Origin: Acanthopleura granulata
Lineage: Eukaryota > Mollusca > Polyplacophora > Chitonida > Chitonidae
DNA: 64,000 nucleotides
NCBI GenBank assembly: GCA_016165875.1
Contig: JABBOT010000011.1
Coordinates: forward strand, 9,411,723 to 9,475,722
Direction: 5' to 3'
Shown here: piece after piece, positions 13,623 to 26,535 of the stretch
Layout of the letters: each line of letters begins with the position of its first letter
Numbering within the stretch: the first letter of the stretch is position 1
Position numbers and translations under genes: made by a program
Notes under the pieces: generated by a model
What the model was told of the DNA's origin: nothing
Seen by the model: only the letters and a program-made list of their open reading frames with translations
Database searches by the model: none

Positions 13623-13817
13623 CTATGGATTGCTCCCGAGTGTGTTGGATGCGATGCGCAATGCGGCATCAAAGATATCCTGGTTGACTGTGTGGACTTT
13701 GCCCATGTGCGGCAAAGATTCTACACAGTAAACTCCATGTATGATTTGTTTGACAGCATTGCTGGCGACGCTGTCATAAAATATTTGAAGGCCATTGGCC
13801 TTTATCATAAAATATAA
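13623..13817 (+). pseudogene. LINE polyprotein C-terminal fragment
   Basis: About 64 codons in one frame with a CxxC-type cysteine pair and the LVDC.DF.H.R pattern found after the last domain of jockey/I-clade ORF2. A methionine upstream at 13584 lies in the minisatellite, not in the element, so no real start exists. Confidence 0.7.
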
Positions 13818-14055
13818 ATTTTATTCTCAAAATAAATATTTGTTCTAAAATTTCCTTATCATACTGGTTTTCCAGTTTTAACTGTTTTGGTTTTCTTACC
13901 TGATTTTAACCCATGTCGAATATTTTTGTTTTCTTTTTAATGTTCTCACGTCACTATCGAAAACCTGAACTGTCTAATATTTCCACCTTGTTCTCGCCAC
14001 GATATGGCTGAGATATTGCCGATGTGGCGTTAAGCCATAATCATTCATTCATTCA
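13623..14055 (+). mobile_element. 5'-truncated non-LTR retrotransposon (jockey/I-like LINE) 3' end
   Basis: The first 195 bp are an open frame ending TAA at 13815-13817. It encodes a C-terminal tail of the LINE polyprotein type: PECVGCDAQC, DILVDCVDFAHVRQRF, and KAIGLYHKI at the end. A 3' UTR follows, finishing with CACGATATGGCTGAGATATT and a (CATT)n tail. TTCATGTGGG occurs at both borders (13613-13622 and 14056-14065), as expected for a target-site duplication. The frame cannot be traced 5' into a reverse transcriptase, so this is a dead fragment. Confidence 0.8.
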
Positions 14056-16749
14056 TTCATGTGGGTTATGAGTCTAAGTGCGTGAACACTTCATGTGGGT
14101 TGTGAGCCTGAATACATGAACACTTCATGTTGGTTGTGAGTCTGGATACATGGACACTTCATGTGGGTGTTGAGTCTAGGTACATGAACACTTCATGTGG
14201 GTTGTGAGTCTGGGTACATGAACACTTCATGTGGGTTGTGAGTCTGAATACATGAACACTTCATGTGGGTGGTGAGTCTGGGTACATGAACACTTCATGT
14301 GGGTTGTGAGTCTGGATACATGAAGACTTCATTTGGGTTGTGAGTCTGGATACATGAACACTCCATGTGGGTGGTGAGTCTGGGTACATGAACACTTCAT
14401 GTGGGTTGTGAGTCTGAATACATGAACACTTCATTTGGGTTGTGAGTCTGGATACATGAACACTTCATGTGGGTTGTGAGCCTGGATACATGAACACTTC
14501 ATATGGGTTGTGAGCCTGAATACGTGAACACTTCATGTGGGTTGTGAGTCTGAATACATGAACACTTCATGTGGGTTGTGATTCTAGGTACATGAACACT
14601 TCATGTGGGTGGTGAGTTTAGGTACATGAACACTTCATGTGGGTTGTGAGCCTGAATACGTGAACACTTCATGTGGGTTGTGAGCCTGAATACGTGAACA
14701 CTTCATGTGGGTTGTGAGTCTGAATACATGAACACTTCATGTGGGTTGTGAGTCTAGGTACATGAACACTTCATGTGGGTGGTGAGTCTAGGTACATGAA
14801 CACTTCATGTGGGTGGTGAGTCTGGGTACATGAACACTTCATGTGGGTTGTGAGCCTGAATACGTGAACACTTCATGTGGGTTGTGAGCCTGAATACGTG
14901 AACACTTCATGTGGGTTGTGAGTCTGAATACATGAACACTTCATGTGGGTTGTGAATCTGGGCACATGAACAGTTGATGAAAACTGTTTTTGCAAGTGTG
15001 CAGTTTTGGCATTTCTAACAAAGTAGCAGCAGTAAATGTAACTGGCGTAGAAATTCTGTGGTCTTAACAAGTATGTATTATTATTTACTTGTAACTTAGA
15101 TGTTATTTTGATTCAAGAGTAGTACTTGTGGTTTATCAAGACAGCTTTTGTGGAAATTATGTGATGTAGTTTAACATAACTAACATCAAAGAACAACTTG
15201 CTTGTTTGAAACAGACTTTTAGACAGCTTTAGGTCTGGAATAGAATTGTGTTGTGAGGCAAACAAAATGGCCTTCAGCTTGTTAATGGAGAACAGTGTCA
15301 TTTACTGACACAAAGGGGATAGAGCAAAGAATGGCCAGCCGTGGATAGGCCATTGCAGCCTGACAAGAGGAATCCATGGGGATACAGATGTCCAGACTTG
15401 TAGGAATCTCAGTGGATGAGATATCCAAGTTTGATCAGGTTGGATTGGCATGTCATAATGGACTTAGGTGACCCAGTGGCCTCCCTTGTCTAGAGGAACT
15501 CTTCAGGCTGTGCTTGTCTCTCCACATGGAGTTGGTTATTTGGCATTGAGAGGTATTTGCTGAAGGTAGCAGTAGAGTTCTGCTGTACTGTACAACAGGA
15601 TATCAGAACGGTAAATACGATGTAGTTTGTAAACTAAAATTCTGGTACCAGTTTGGTTGTTGCTATCACGTGGCTTCTTTTCAAGTTTTAAATAAATGGT
15701 TCTGCCAAATAAAAAAAAAAGTAGTAAGGCACAGGTTGAATTTTTAACTTGAGAAATGTGTTTTGTGTTCATAATTAAACATAATTAATTAGATGGATAA
15801 TTAGTCTCATGTCGTCCTTTTCAGCCAAGTTACACCAATAGAAAGTAACGAAGTTAGAAAATTCGAAATAAGCAGTGGAATCTAAGTCCTTCAGGAGACA
15901 AGGTTACAAGTGGACATTGGCTACATCTGATGTCATTGTCACGTCCTAACTTTGGCCTTGGGTGGCTGTTCCTGCTTCACATTTCATGCTGGGCTGGTGG
16001 AGTATCATAGCCTCAGAAGAAATCAGTGCTAAACCATACACTGAAGTTTCATGTCGATAGTTGATAAACGACGTGGGTGGTCTAAAACAGGTGTCAGCTG
16101 ATTGGTGGCACTCATTAACAAACCACATCTATTCCACTCCAGCCTCAGTTTCATGCCTGAGCCATTTCGAGTTTACCACAGTTATGGATGTTGAAGAGTT
16201 CTCGTTCCTGGACAGCATATATGCATTATAAACCTGAAAGGACAATTACCATGGTTAAAGTAATGATAACATGGTATGAATCGAGTGGGATATGGGTTGG
16301 ATATTGTGTGGGTTGCCAAGCTAAGAGGTACATGGAAGAGCAAGGGTTTTGAATTGCAAACATCTTATAAAAAGGAATTATCTGACTCCGGGTGATCAGG
16401 TTTTATATCATTGCTTTCCACTGTGGCTATAATACTCTGCCAGCCTAGCATAACGAGGAGTAGAAATAGCCACTTTGGGATAGATTTAATTTTTGTTTTC
16501 TTCATTTTTAGGGAGAGTATGTAATATGTAGACAGGTGGCGAGAATTCAGCCTTTTCCTTGGACAAGTAATTTCTGGATTCCATTGTTACCGTGTTCATA
16601 GCGCAATTGTGACAAAAAGCAGTTGTGCAGTTTAAGATTTGTTTAATTCTGTAGTTTTCGGGTGATGTGGTGTAAAAGTAATGTGAGAAATGTTGTTAGT
16701 AACGTGCCAGAGGTCTGTGGTTTGCCGTGAGCGCACGGTGTTCATAGGA

Positions 16750-16931
16750 TTTATTTGTGTATGTATTTATTTATATGGAGTTGGGCGATAGCCTTATGGT
16801 GTTTGGAAACAACATGATCCGCAGGGGAAACCCACAACCATCTGCAGGTTGCTGGCACACCATAGTAAGAAGCTCCTGTGTCATTGTGTTGTGCTAGCAG
16901 GCCAGCCCCTCAGCCATAAAGCCCCGATGGT
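16750..16931 (-). mobile_element. Diverged and internally deleted SINE copy
   Basis: On the + strand it keeps a TTTATTTAT edge, AAACCCACAACCATCTGCAG and GGTTGCTGGCA from the SINE body, and a worn tRNA-like end (GCCAGCCCCTCAGCC). The central part is missing. Confidence 0.55.
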
Positions 16932-17445
16932 GTTAGCATACCATATCATGTATAACATAACTGAAGCTGTTGGGATGCCATAAATTATATAACATGGGTG
17001 ATGGTCGTAGAACACCATATTGTATATAACAAGTCTGATGTTCTTGGGATACCATGTAAGATATAAACATGAAGAATTGTGTTACGATATCTTATAACAA
17101 GGCTGACAGTGTCAGGACACCATATAATATGACATGGCTGGTACTAAAATATCATAAGACTTGTTTATGTAATTTGACTATATATTGCTTTTAGGGCATG
17201 ATATATAATATATAGTATGGCTAATGTTGTAAGAATAACATGAAATATATGGCCCATAGTTAGGGTACCTTGTGGTCATTATGGTGTATAATATGGCTGA
17301 TGCTGTGTGGATATATCATATAAGATATAACCTACATGTACCTGATTATGTGAGGAGACGTCAGTATATAACACGGGTGATGGTTTTAAGACATCATATA
17401 ATATGTAATGTAGCGGATGGTGGGATACCGTAATACAGCTGATGG
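16930..17445. repeat. Very degenerate tandem repeat of about 50 bp
   Basis: Variants of ACCATATAATAT...ATGGCTGATGTTGT recur roughly every 50 bp with many changes, indicating an old array. No coding potential is seen. Confidence 0.55.
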
Positions 17446-18054
17446 CAATGAGTCTGGAGTAGGGCTTCTGCCCATCTTCCCCCAGCTCTAAGCACACATT
17501 CTCCCTGCCGTGTGTTTGTAGTTACAGGTACATATATCAGGTCTCTCATAACCCGCCTTTAGGCAGCTGTATGGACACCCACTGTGTTTGCCCAAGTGGT
17601 GTAGATGATATGTATTGTGTGTGGCAGGCAGACAAATGCTAAACAAGATGCGTAAGACAAACTCGCTTGTAGAGGCCAGGGAAGACTGGTTACTGCATTA
17701 CAGACTTAAATGAAATAAAAGTAAATAAATTGATATATCATCTGTTTGTTTTAAGAAAAGGCGTGAAATTTTCCTTTTTCTTTTTCTTTGGAGCATTTTC
17801 CCCTTTTCTGTACAGTTTATTCCTTTGGGAACTGGTCTGAGGATTTAGCTTAAAAGAGCTTAATTCTGAGGTACATGTAGGTGGGGCAACTCAATTTTTA
17901 ATCCCTGTTTCATTTGGCATATGCTGATACATATACATTGTAAATATTACACATGTAAAGTGTACATGCTTTCATTGATATATTCCTGCTGTGTTACTGG
18001 GTTATTTTAACACATTAAGTACATTTATTTGCTTGCTTGTCATAGTACAGCGTA

Positions 18055-18304
18055 GGGGCCACCGTGGCTCAGTTGATTAGAGCGCTAGCGCAGCATAATG
18101 ACCAAGAAGCCTCCCACCGTTGTGGTCGCTGTGAGTTCAAGTCCACCTGATGCTGTCATGCTGCCTGACCATACATGGAAAGGTCTGCCAGCAACCTCGG
18201 GGCTCTGCCCGGTTTCGTCCAACCATAATGCCGGCCGTCCTGGTATAAGTGAAATATACCCGAGTAGGAAGTAAAACACCAATCAAATAAAGGAATAAAT
18301 AAAT
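18055..18304 (+). mobile_element. tRNA-derived SINE, full length
   Basis: A tRNA-like head (ACCGTGGCTCAGTTGATTAG at 18061-18080) has an A-box-like segment, and GTGAGTTCAAGTCC at 18131-18144 is a good B box. The body has CTCTGCCCGGTTTCGTCC and the tail AATAAAGGAATAAATAAATA. This is the best copy for defining the head on the + strand. Confidence 0.9.
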
Positions 18305-20101
18305 AGTTCAGTATATACTTGATGTTGCACATCCACTAGCCTGACCACAAACTCTAGCCCAGCTGTTCTAGACACAAGTGGATTGTATAGTCATTTTGCT
18401 TTTATAGAAGTTTGGTAGGCAGTATTAAACAGTTCACAAGTACACACTGATGACAACAATTTAATTCCCTGTTAACATGTTTCCGGAGCAACAACATGCA
18501 TGAGCAAAACCACACAAAATGTTTAAACGTGAAAACAATGTTGCGAGTGGACTGGGATGTGACACTTACTATAGTGTTAAAGGTTTTATCTCTTGAAGAA
18601 TGTGCTTAGGTGTAGCCAGTCTGAAATCAGAGTAAATATATTCTCCCCAGGGTGTGATTGGTGCCTGTTTCTTGACTTTAAATTACCTTGTCAGCCAGGT
18701 GTATCTGAATGGCTGACTAAAAGTACACCAGTAATGTTAGAAGACTTGACAGCGTGTCAGCAATCACTGACGCGTAAATGAAGAAAACTCAATAGTTTCT
18801 TTCGTTAGCACATGTGGTGATGTTTTTCTAGCTTGGAGAACGATGCTGGTATATTGGTTATAGCTCTAGTGGCCTCATGGATTTCAACTTGTTTTCTCGG
18901 CCTTCTACCTAGAGAAAATTAAACAAATTCAGATTTTCTGTGTGTGTTTGAATTAATGTTTGTGTGGAAATAAACTTTCCTCTGGCCTTTTTAATGGTTT
19001 ATATGGCCGCATATGAAGAGAATGTGTATTCAGGGCTTAAAAATTCACAGTGAAAGCCCTGGACATTGAAGTAACTAAGTTCCAAGTAGCTTGAAAAGCC
19101 CGAAAAATCAGGAGGTTTTATAGTTGTACCTGTGTAAGGATTGGAGTTGAGAAGTACTTAGGCACACATGTTGAGGGCTGATCATTAAGTCAACTGCAAA
19201 ACTAACCTCATGAGCTACTATGTCACGTAGGATGCTGAGATTAGGTTAGAGAAGCTGTATTCCGGTATCATCTTTGAAATTGTTTCATGCAGCACTGTAG
19301 ATACTTATATGAACAGCTTTTATTGTTTATTCAAATCTTTGAAAACTATGAAATATTCAAATTCCAAATAGCCTGGAAAAGTTGAATTTAGACCTGGAAA
19401 ATTCTGGAATTTTTTTAAAAATCTTTTATGTTTGTCATGGTTTGAAAACAGGTTACACCATTGGGTTCATGTGTATCTGTAAACTGGCCAGTGCGACTTC
19501 CTGGTTTATCATATATTCTATTTTTTTCTTTTTTTTTTTTTTTTACAATTTTCACTCGATAAAGATATAGACTGGTCTCTTGTGTGTAGTGTGATCCATG
19601 TACCTCCTCTACACATCCTGTGATTGGCTGAACGTGAGGTATATATATTGATGTTGGTATATACGTGGAAGAAATATACCCACACCAGATCTAATCACCT
19701 GCAAAACTCACCTAGATGAGTTAGCATGAATTTCAGAGAAGTGTTCATCTAGTATGATTATGCATACCCCCCTCCCCACCCCACACCTTTCATATTTCAA
19801 CCCCAGAAACCCTGTCCTAGGTTCATCTCCCTTAGAGCTATTAAGTGGCCATTAGTAGGGAAATAAATCCTGTCAAATTGGATTGTCTCAGTGGGAAAGT
19901 TGTGTGGCCGGCCGAATATGGGCAAACCTTCCATGGCCGGCTGTAGACGGACAGATCAAAGGCATAACGAGTCAGCACAGCGCCCACATTTTTCCTCCGT
20001 GTAATGACAAATACGCTGAGGATATGACCAATGTTTTGCCACTGCGCAGTGAAAATGGATGATGTTGATTTCTCCTATTTCTGCAGACTTCACCTAGGCA
20101 T

Positions 20102-20119
20102 GGGGGGGGGGGGGGGGGG
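20102..20119. repeat. Homopolymer G18
   Basis: Eighteen consecutive G residues on the + strand. Length is likely variable and may be affected by sequencing error. Confidence 0.9.
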
Positions 20120-20803
20120 AGTATGAGCCGTTAATATGGGCCTGAAGTGGATGAGTATAGCACATCGCTCATCTGTGGTTGTAAAGTTCACAAGGTTTAC
20201 GACATCTTCATCTGGGAAGCGAGGATGAGGTTTAGTTTTGTTACATTCTAAAGAGCTGGTGTATACTGTTTTGGGGCCCATTTGACAAAACTGTCACAAC
20301 ACTACACCAGGCACATTTACCATGTTGACGTTTCTCTTTGCTGTATGTTGTCATGGAAGCTGTAATTTGCGTCTGCTTCGTAAAACAGACCTCTGACCGT
20401 TCGAATAAATTTGCCTGCTAAGTATTTCTGTATTTCTATACATCCATTGTTGGAACTTGTACTTTTGCCATAGAAGTGTTTGTGAAGTTGTGAATGGAAG
20501 TTACAGACATTTTTCATTGTTTTGTGTATTTATTGCATAAAGGTGTAGGAGGAAGGTTTAAAAAAAAAAGCTAAGGTGAGAGTAAGAAATTAGGAGTTGT
20601 GGACTTTATACACATAGTAAAGGTAGGCCTGGAAAATATTAAAAAATTATACAGATTTCTGCACATGTATATTGCATGAACTCTGTGGGAAGATATGAAT
20701 ATTAGACATGTATGGTCTGGTTGAAGGCTCTCCTTAGTCAGTGACACCAGGATTGGAATTCTGATCTCCATTAAGCTGATTTAAGTTGGCACCTTACCAA
20801 GTG

Positions 20804-21047
20804 AGGCCATACTGAAAAATGTGTCCGTTGGGCATAACCCAACCAACCCTTCAAAAGTGATTCCTACTCAAAAGGTTTTGTTGGTATTTTCATAAAAGTT
20901 TTTTTTTTTTTATTATTATTTTTCTCTCCATGTTAAGTTTTCTAAAAATTATTATCTGTTTCCAGAGCCATAAAGAAAAACCGACCTACCCTATTTTTTT
21001 CTCATAGGGTGGAGTTCCACCCAACAAACAGGTTTAAAGGATGGCCT
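20804..21047 (+). mobile_element. Foldback MITE-like element, family A copy 2
   Basis: The left end AGGCCATACTGAAAAATGTG and the right end, whose reverse complement starts AGGCCATCCTTTAAACC, are imperfect inverted repeats. The interior GGTATTTTCATAAAAGTTTT and TTTCCAGAGCCATAAAGAAA matches the copy at 58065. Confidence 0.75.
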
Positions 21048-22125
21048 GAGCTGCATTGAAATCGCTGGCAGTTGTTGTTAGAAGGCTTGTAAACAATGGA
21101 AGGTTGCTGTGGCTCCACTTGTTCATGTATAATGACCATGAGAGCATAGACATCTTGGGTACTTGCGTCTATGGATGGCTGAGGGGTTTTCCCCTTTCTT
21201 CCCACCCTATGAATCCTGGTCGCCATCATTATTAGTGAAATATTCTTGAGTAAAGACTTGAAATAAATAAATAAATACTACAAGAAAGATGTGTATTTCA
21301 TGATTTTGTGATATCTGCCAATGAATTACACATGTGTGGTGTCATATAGGTGTTCCATTTTCTCCGGTCAAATATGACAAAGCATACATGTACAGGTAGA
21401 AATTTATCCAATTAGTCAGATTGCCACAGTATATGTGTACATCTAGTCCTGCATGGGGCTAAGGCTTCAGACGTACTAAACTTCAGATGAAATAGCGTGG
21501 AAAGCTATTTGAAATTGTTGTCTTCAGTAATTTTTATTTTGTATTTTTTCATTAAGGAGAAAAGAACATTTAAAAGTATTTTTTGTATGGTGGGCCTTTG
21601 GGACCACATCTGTGTATAGGCTTTGCAAAATATTGTTGTACGGGAGGATGTGATCCTTATCTAATACATTTATTTGTGTTTAGATTTAGACATTCCTCCT
21701 GAATTTTTAATGTATTGCTAAATATCTTCATTATTCAAATGTAACCAGTGCTTAAATATACACATTACTCACTTCCCTATAAAGAAAAAAGCGAAAAAAA
21801 AAAAAAAAAAAAAAATTCAAGACCATATTTACTAAAAACTTATCATACTAATCGAACCATCTGAAGATTGCATCATTTGCTCTGGTTACTTCTCCTCCAA
21901 GTCCCACTGAATGCCTTGTCGATATGTGTAACTTGTAAGGATAACGTGATTTGTGGGTGCCATGGGCAAAATGGATGACAAGAAGACAGAAGAAAACAAT
22001 TATGTTTGACAGGTATAATTACCAAAGCTTGGCAAACCATTTTCCAGCACAGTGGGTTAAATACCTGCTACTGACAGAACCAGTGTTCCACAAACACATT
22101 CAAACTTGTTCTTATCATTCCAGTA

Positions 22126-22190
22126 CACGGTGCTATCCCCACGATGTGGCTGATATATTGCCAAAGTGGCAGAAAGCCATCATCTCCTCG
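22126..22190 (+). mobile_element. Fragment related to the LINE 3' end
   Basis: CCACGATGTGGCTGATATAT followed by TGCCAAAGTGGCAGAAAGCC resembles the 3' end of the LINE at 13623. No CATT tail or duplication is left. Confidence 0.5.
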
Positions 22191-23612
22191 CGCAGGCATA
22201 TGAATCGTGGCAAAAACGACTGTTGAACTTCCAGTGTATGTGCACATAAATCATGCATATGCTCATGTTCTGGAACCACTATAATCTTCCATCAATATGG
22301 CATGCAACTTTCTGGACATTGTATGCGGAAAAGTTTGTGAGTAATTAGTCAGCGGGTGTAGTTTTTCTACTTCAGACCCTCTGGTTTGCTCCATTTCCAA
22401 AACTGGATGTCGCTGTAGAAATGAAGAATTCCTTAGTATGGTGCTAAACATTTGATGTTGTTTTCGTGGCAGTCAATATTGCTTAGATGTAACTGTAATG
22501 TGTGTGTTACATTTTGAAGATCCTGCTAGTAGAAACATATTTTATGATTGGTCAGCTGTGAGCTCTTCATTGACGTTGGAAAACATCTGTTGCTAGTTGC
22601 CACGTAGTCGTTTGTTGTTTATATACCATTTCCCACGATGGGAAGAAATTGGTGACCAGGGTAAATGTGTAATTATGAGGAGGCGTGTCACCCTGTCTTT
22701 ATGCGAAAGGTCACGCCAGGGCACTTGAGCATCACTGTGTCTGCGTGATTGCCCACCCACCCACCCACCATGAGCAGGTTGTTGATGACACCATCAGAGC
22801 GGTACCTGTAACGTGTGGGCGGCAGCACACACACCAACAGAACACACCTGATAATGTCAGCTGTCGTCCTGTCTCCAGTGTCTGCCAACCAGAAAGAAAA
22901 ACACACAGAGAGAATCCTAACAGGTTATGTATTGCACTTGTGAACTGGTTGACTGCCTGGATGATTGACCACACAGGTGAATTTGATAGGCGCCTGTTTA
23001 GACATGAGCAGATTAGGTACTGAACAATGAGCAGGTAAATGAGGCGACATTTTGAAGCCCACCTGAGGCTTGACTCACTGACCCCGCCTTCACTTTTCCT
23101 GTCACACACACCTGTGCTAGCCATGTTCAGTGACACGATAAAACCAGGTGTTTTTTACTGTTTGTTGTCACCAGGTTGTAAATTACTCTTACATGTGTCG
23201 TTTTTATGTCCTGATTTCCGAGGAGACAATTGGCTCCTGTAGCTAGACGAATGGAGTGTAGATTCTACAGTGTGAATTAATGTAAGAGTTTGAGAGGATA
23301 TCCGATTGGCTGTTGATGACTGCAGCTAGACAAATGAAGCATTTAGAACACGTGTACTTGGAATCATCAGTCAGAATATAGCATGGCATTTTCTTTGCAG
23401 CTGTTTATGCTCATGCTTCCAGTATTGATAAGTCGAGACACTTGCTCTCACCATTTTAAAAATACATGGGTTGTCTTAAAATCCTAATTGAAGTGTTAAA
23501 ATTAACCGGATGCTACACATCACCACCTGTGTGTGACCATTTGGCAACTGTCATGCTCTGGTTTTACTCTCTGTGCTGCAGTCTTTTATATTATGTTTTG
23601 TAGAAATATGGA

Positions 23613-23882
23613 TTTATTTATTTATTTATTTGATTGGTGTTTGACGCAGTACTCAAGAATATTTCACTTATATGATGGCGGCCGTCATTATGGTGGGAGG
23701 AAACCGGGCAGGGCACGGCGGAAACCCACGACCATCAACAGGTTGCTGACAGACCTTCCCACATACGGCTGGAGAGGAAGTCAGCATGAGCTGGACTTGA
23801 ACTCACAGCGACCGCATTGGTGGGAGGCTTCTTGGTCATTAAGCTGCGCTAGCACGCTAACTAATTGAGCCATGGAGGCCAC
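23613..23882 (-). mobile_element. tRNA-derived SINE, full length
   Basis: On the + strand it begins with a (TTTA)n edge and ends GAGCCATGGAGGCC, the complement of the tRNA-like head. The B box complement GGACTTGAACTCACAG is well kept. It aligns along its length with the 8456 copy. Confidence 0.9.
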
Positions 23883-24439
23883 CAAGAAATATGGAATATA
23901 TATACCAAAGAATGAGTGAACGATTATGGCTTATCAAATGCCCACTAGTGCAATATTGCAGTCCGATTGTGGTGAAATATACAGAAGATCTTAAACAACA
24001 AGTTAAACTTTTGTTAACACTTGCTTTAATTTGGGGCTTCAAATATATAATGGTTTTATCAGTCTGCAAAGAAAAATGTCCTTAAAATATACTTCAATAA
24101 CAATGTGTTACAAACTTGAGAAAAGGTTGAAGAATCACAGTTGCCATGATAGTGTGTGTTTTGTGTACCACACTGTAGTGTGTTTAATGTGCTTTGTATA
24201 CACTTACAGTGTGTGCTTTGTGTACCTTGTTCACACTTATAATGCATGTGTACACACTTTTGCACATATCCACATACATATAGAGATCCTGTAATACCAT
24301 CCACCATTGGTGATCAGCATACACACATGTAGCAGTGTTGACCAAGGTTGGACAAAGCATACATACATGTACCTATAGATTTATCACTGTGTCGCTGCAG
24401 ACCATGGTCAAATAAGAGATACTGATGATGTCTGGGCTA

Positions 24440-24700
24440 TAGTTGATTGCCCCAGTCTCACCCACGGATCACGTGACTGTACGCTCCGTGGCTACAGAAG
24501 CCTGTGGTCAGATGTCAGTGGACGTGTTAATGGAGTCATTTTGTTTGTCTTGGATGAAATCAGAGCAGGAAAGGACAGTTGGAGCTGCTTTCTGATCCGC
24601 CTGTGTTTGCCTGGCGGGCTAACTAGGCCATGGATTTTTCACGATTGATTAATGATTGGATGGAGGACCATGATGCATGGAGTGGCCACTGATGGTCATA
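24440..24700. promoter_or_regulatory. Candidate regulatory element with E-box and HOX/PBX-like site
   Basis: CACGTG at 24470-24475 and GATTGATTAATGATTGG around 24643-24659 sit in non-repetitive sequence of balanced composition. The second is a PBX/HOX-like composite. This is a motif-level suggestion inside a presumed intron. Confidence 0.2.
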
Positions 24701-24764
24701 GACCACATACTCTGACCAAAGGACAACCTTCCTCATTGATGTCTGGTGGAGATCTCAGTGTAGA

Positions 24765-24955
24765 CCCGTTTTCTGTATAAGCTTTATTATGGAGTGGCTC
24801 TCTGTTATCTGCACAGGAATTTTTTCAGGGTGGCTCTCAGTTTTCTACAGAGGCCTTTTCATGTAGTGGGTCTCTGTTTTTTGCGCAAGCCTTTCGAGGG
24901 AGTGGTTCTCTCTTTTCTGTACAGGCCTTTCTTATAGTGGTTCTTTAGTGGATCA
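24765..24955. repeat. Degenerate tandem repeat of about 43 bp
   Basis: Four imperfect units share GTGG.TCTC...TTTTCTG.ACAGGCCTTT. They are strongly diverged. Confidence 0.55.
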
Positions 24956-26248
24956 GTATAGCTTGTATTGGTTGGGAAGAATTTACAGATGCCAAACTTT
25001 GTACAAGCATGTCTGTAGTCACTATTAGAGAGTCTACCTTGAGGTTGGGAGATCTGAGATCAATGCTGGATCAGATTGTACCATGAAGACCTTAAAAAGG
25101 GTATTGTTTCTGCCTTTCTTTGTGCTTAGCATAGAGAGGTTTGAGCAAGAAATGGGACTGGTCGCCTGGTGTCAGTATAATGGGTGAGGTGTCATGTAAG
25201 GTGTCTTTGGCATGATGTGCCAGTGGTGACAGCACTTCTGCAGCACAGACTAGTCCTTCGACAAGAAGACACAGGATATATGTAGAAAATACTCCTTGTC
25301 ATTGTAGAACTGAAGAATTGTCCAGTATGACACAAAAACCTAAGCATGCGTACATACAATTCCAAGATTTGTATGATTTCATTATTACCTTTGTTGTGAG
25401 CATTTTCATTCCTTGTACTATTAAAATGAAAAGACATTTACATCTGGAATATTATATGTAATATACCAAGTATAGATTTGTATTTATGTTTCGCTGATCA
25501 GTTTTCCAAGTACATATAGCTGTTAGATAATATCAAACCATATAGAACAAACTTTCTCTCCTTTATTATTGTGTCTGACTTATAGTTTAAGACTGGTGAA
25601 TTCCCTTCATTTGAAGTCTGGAGTATGTTGCTGCTGACTGGGATCTGATGGTGCCCATGTTTTTGAGCTTATGAGAAATTGACCAATCAGAGAGCTAGGA
25701 GACATCAGCTGTCTATGAGCTGTCACATAAATGTTCTGAGTTTTCTGTCAATGTCACATGATAACATAGAGACAGGATTTTAATTATAACAAGTACATGT
25801 GTGAACAAAGTGTTTCCAGACCATGGGAGTAAGTTTCTCGGTCATTTCATGTTATAAATTTACAAATATATTTAAGTCTCAACGACAACCCTAGCAACTT
25901 ACTACAGTCTCAACTAATGAGTGTTCTGCACTTGGAACAACTATCTCACAGCTCACACAGAATGGTTCCGTTTCATGCCAGCCGACAGAGCACAGTGAAA
26001 TGTCAGTTTCTACTGTCGTCGTTGCTGTTAGAAAAAATACTTCACCGAAATAAACATAATATTGGTCAACCTTTTTGGCAAACTTAACTTTGAACATGCG
26101 CTGTCTTTCACTTCAAATTCCTTGTTGAAGGGGTGCCGTTAGATCGATGCAAGGCTGCCTTTGATGATTGTATGTGTTGGCAAACATTGACTTTGATAAT
26201 TAATGCTTTTGTCAGTGATGATCATAAACAGACTTGTGTTATGGTGAA

Positions 26249-26535
26249 AAGGGTGGGTGGACTGGTATAACGGTGGGTTGACTGGTATAACGGTGGGTTG
26301 ACTGGTATAAGGGTGGGTTGAGTGGTATAAGGGTGGATTGACTGGTATAAGGGTGGGTTGACTGGTATAAGGGTGGATTGACTGGTATAAGGGTGGTTTG
26401 ACTGGTATAAGGGTGGATTGACTGGTATAAGGGTGGGTTGACTGGTATAAGGTTGGGTTGACTGGTATAATGGTGGTTTGACTGGTATAAGGTTGGGTTG
26501 ACTGGTAAAAGGGTGGATTGACTGGTATAAAATTG
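26249..26535. repeat. 20-bp minisatellite (about 14 copies)
   Basis: The unit TTGACTGGTATAAGGGTGGG repeats with few substitutions. Because 20 is not a multiple of three and no frame has a stop on the - strand, it creates overlapping spurious frames of 106 and 153 codons rich in Pro, Thr, Ser and Gln. Confidence 0.95.

Larger units (their letters stand above)
13264..14975. repeat. 34-bp minisatellite interrupted by a LINE insertion
   Basis: Units read GTGGGTTGTGAGTCTGGATA and CATGAACACTTCAT with a 34-bp period (about 10 units left and 27 right of the insertion). CATGAA-CAC-TTCATG in each unit is a perfect 6-bp-arm inverted repeat. The array is split at 13623-14055 by a retrotransposon fragment. 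Confidence 0.95.

Noticed and set aside
22685..23136. Overlapping frames of 112 (+) and 134 (-) codons
   Set aside because: Open on both strands because of local GC-rich, stop-poor sequence. No motif, no splice context, and the Pro/His runs come from ACCC repeats.
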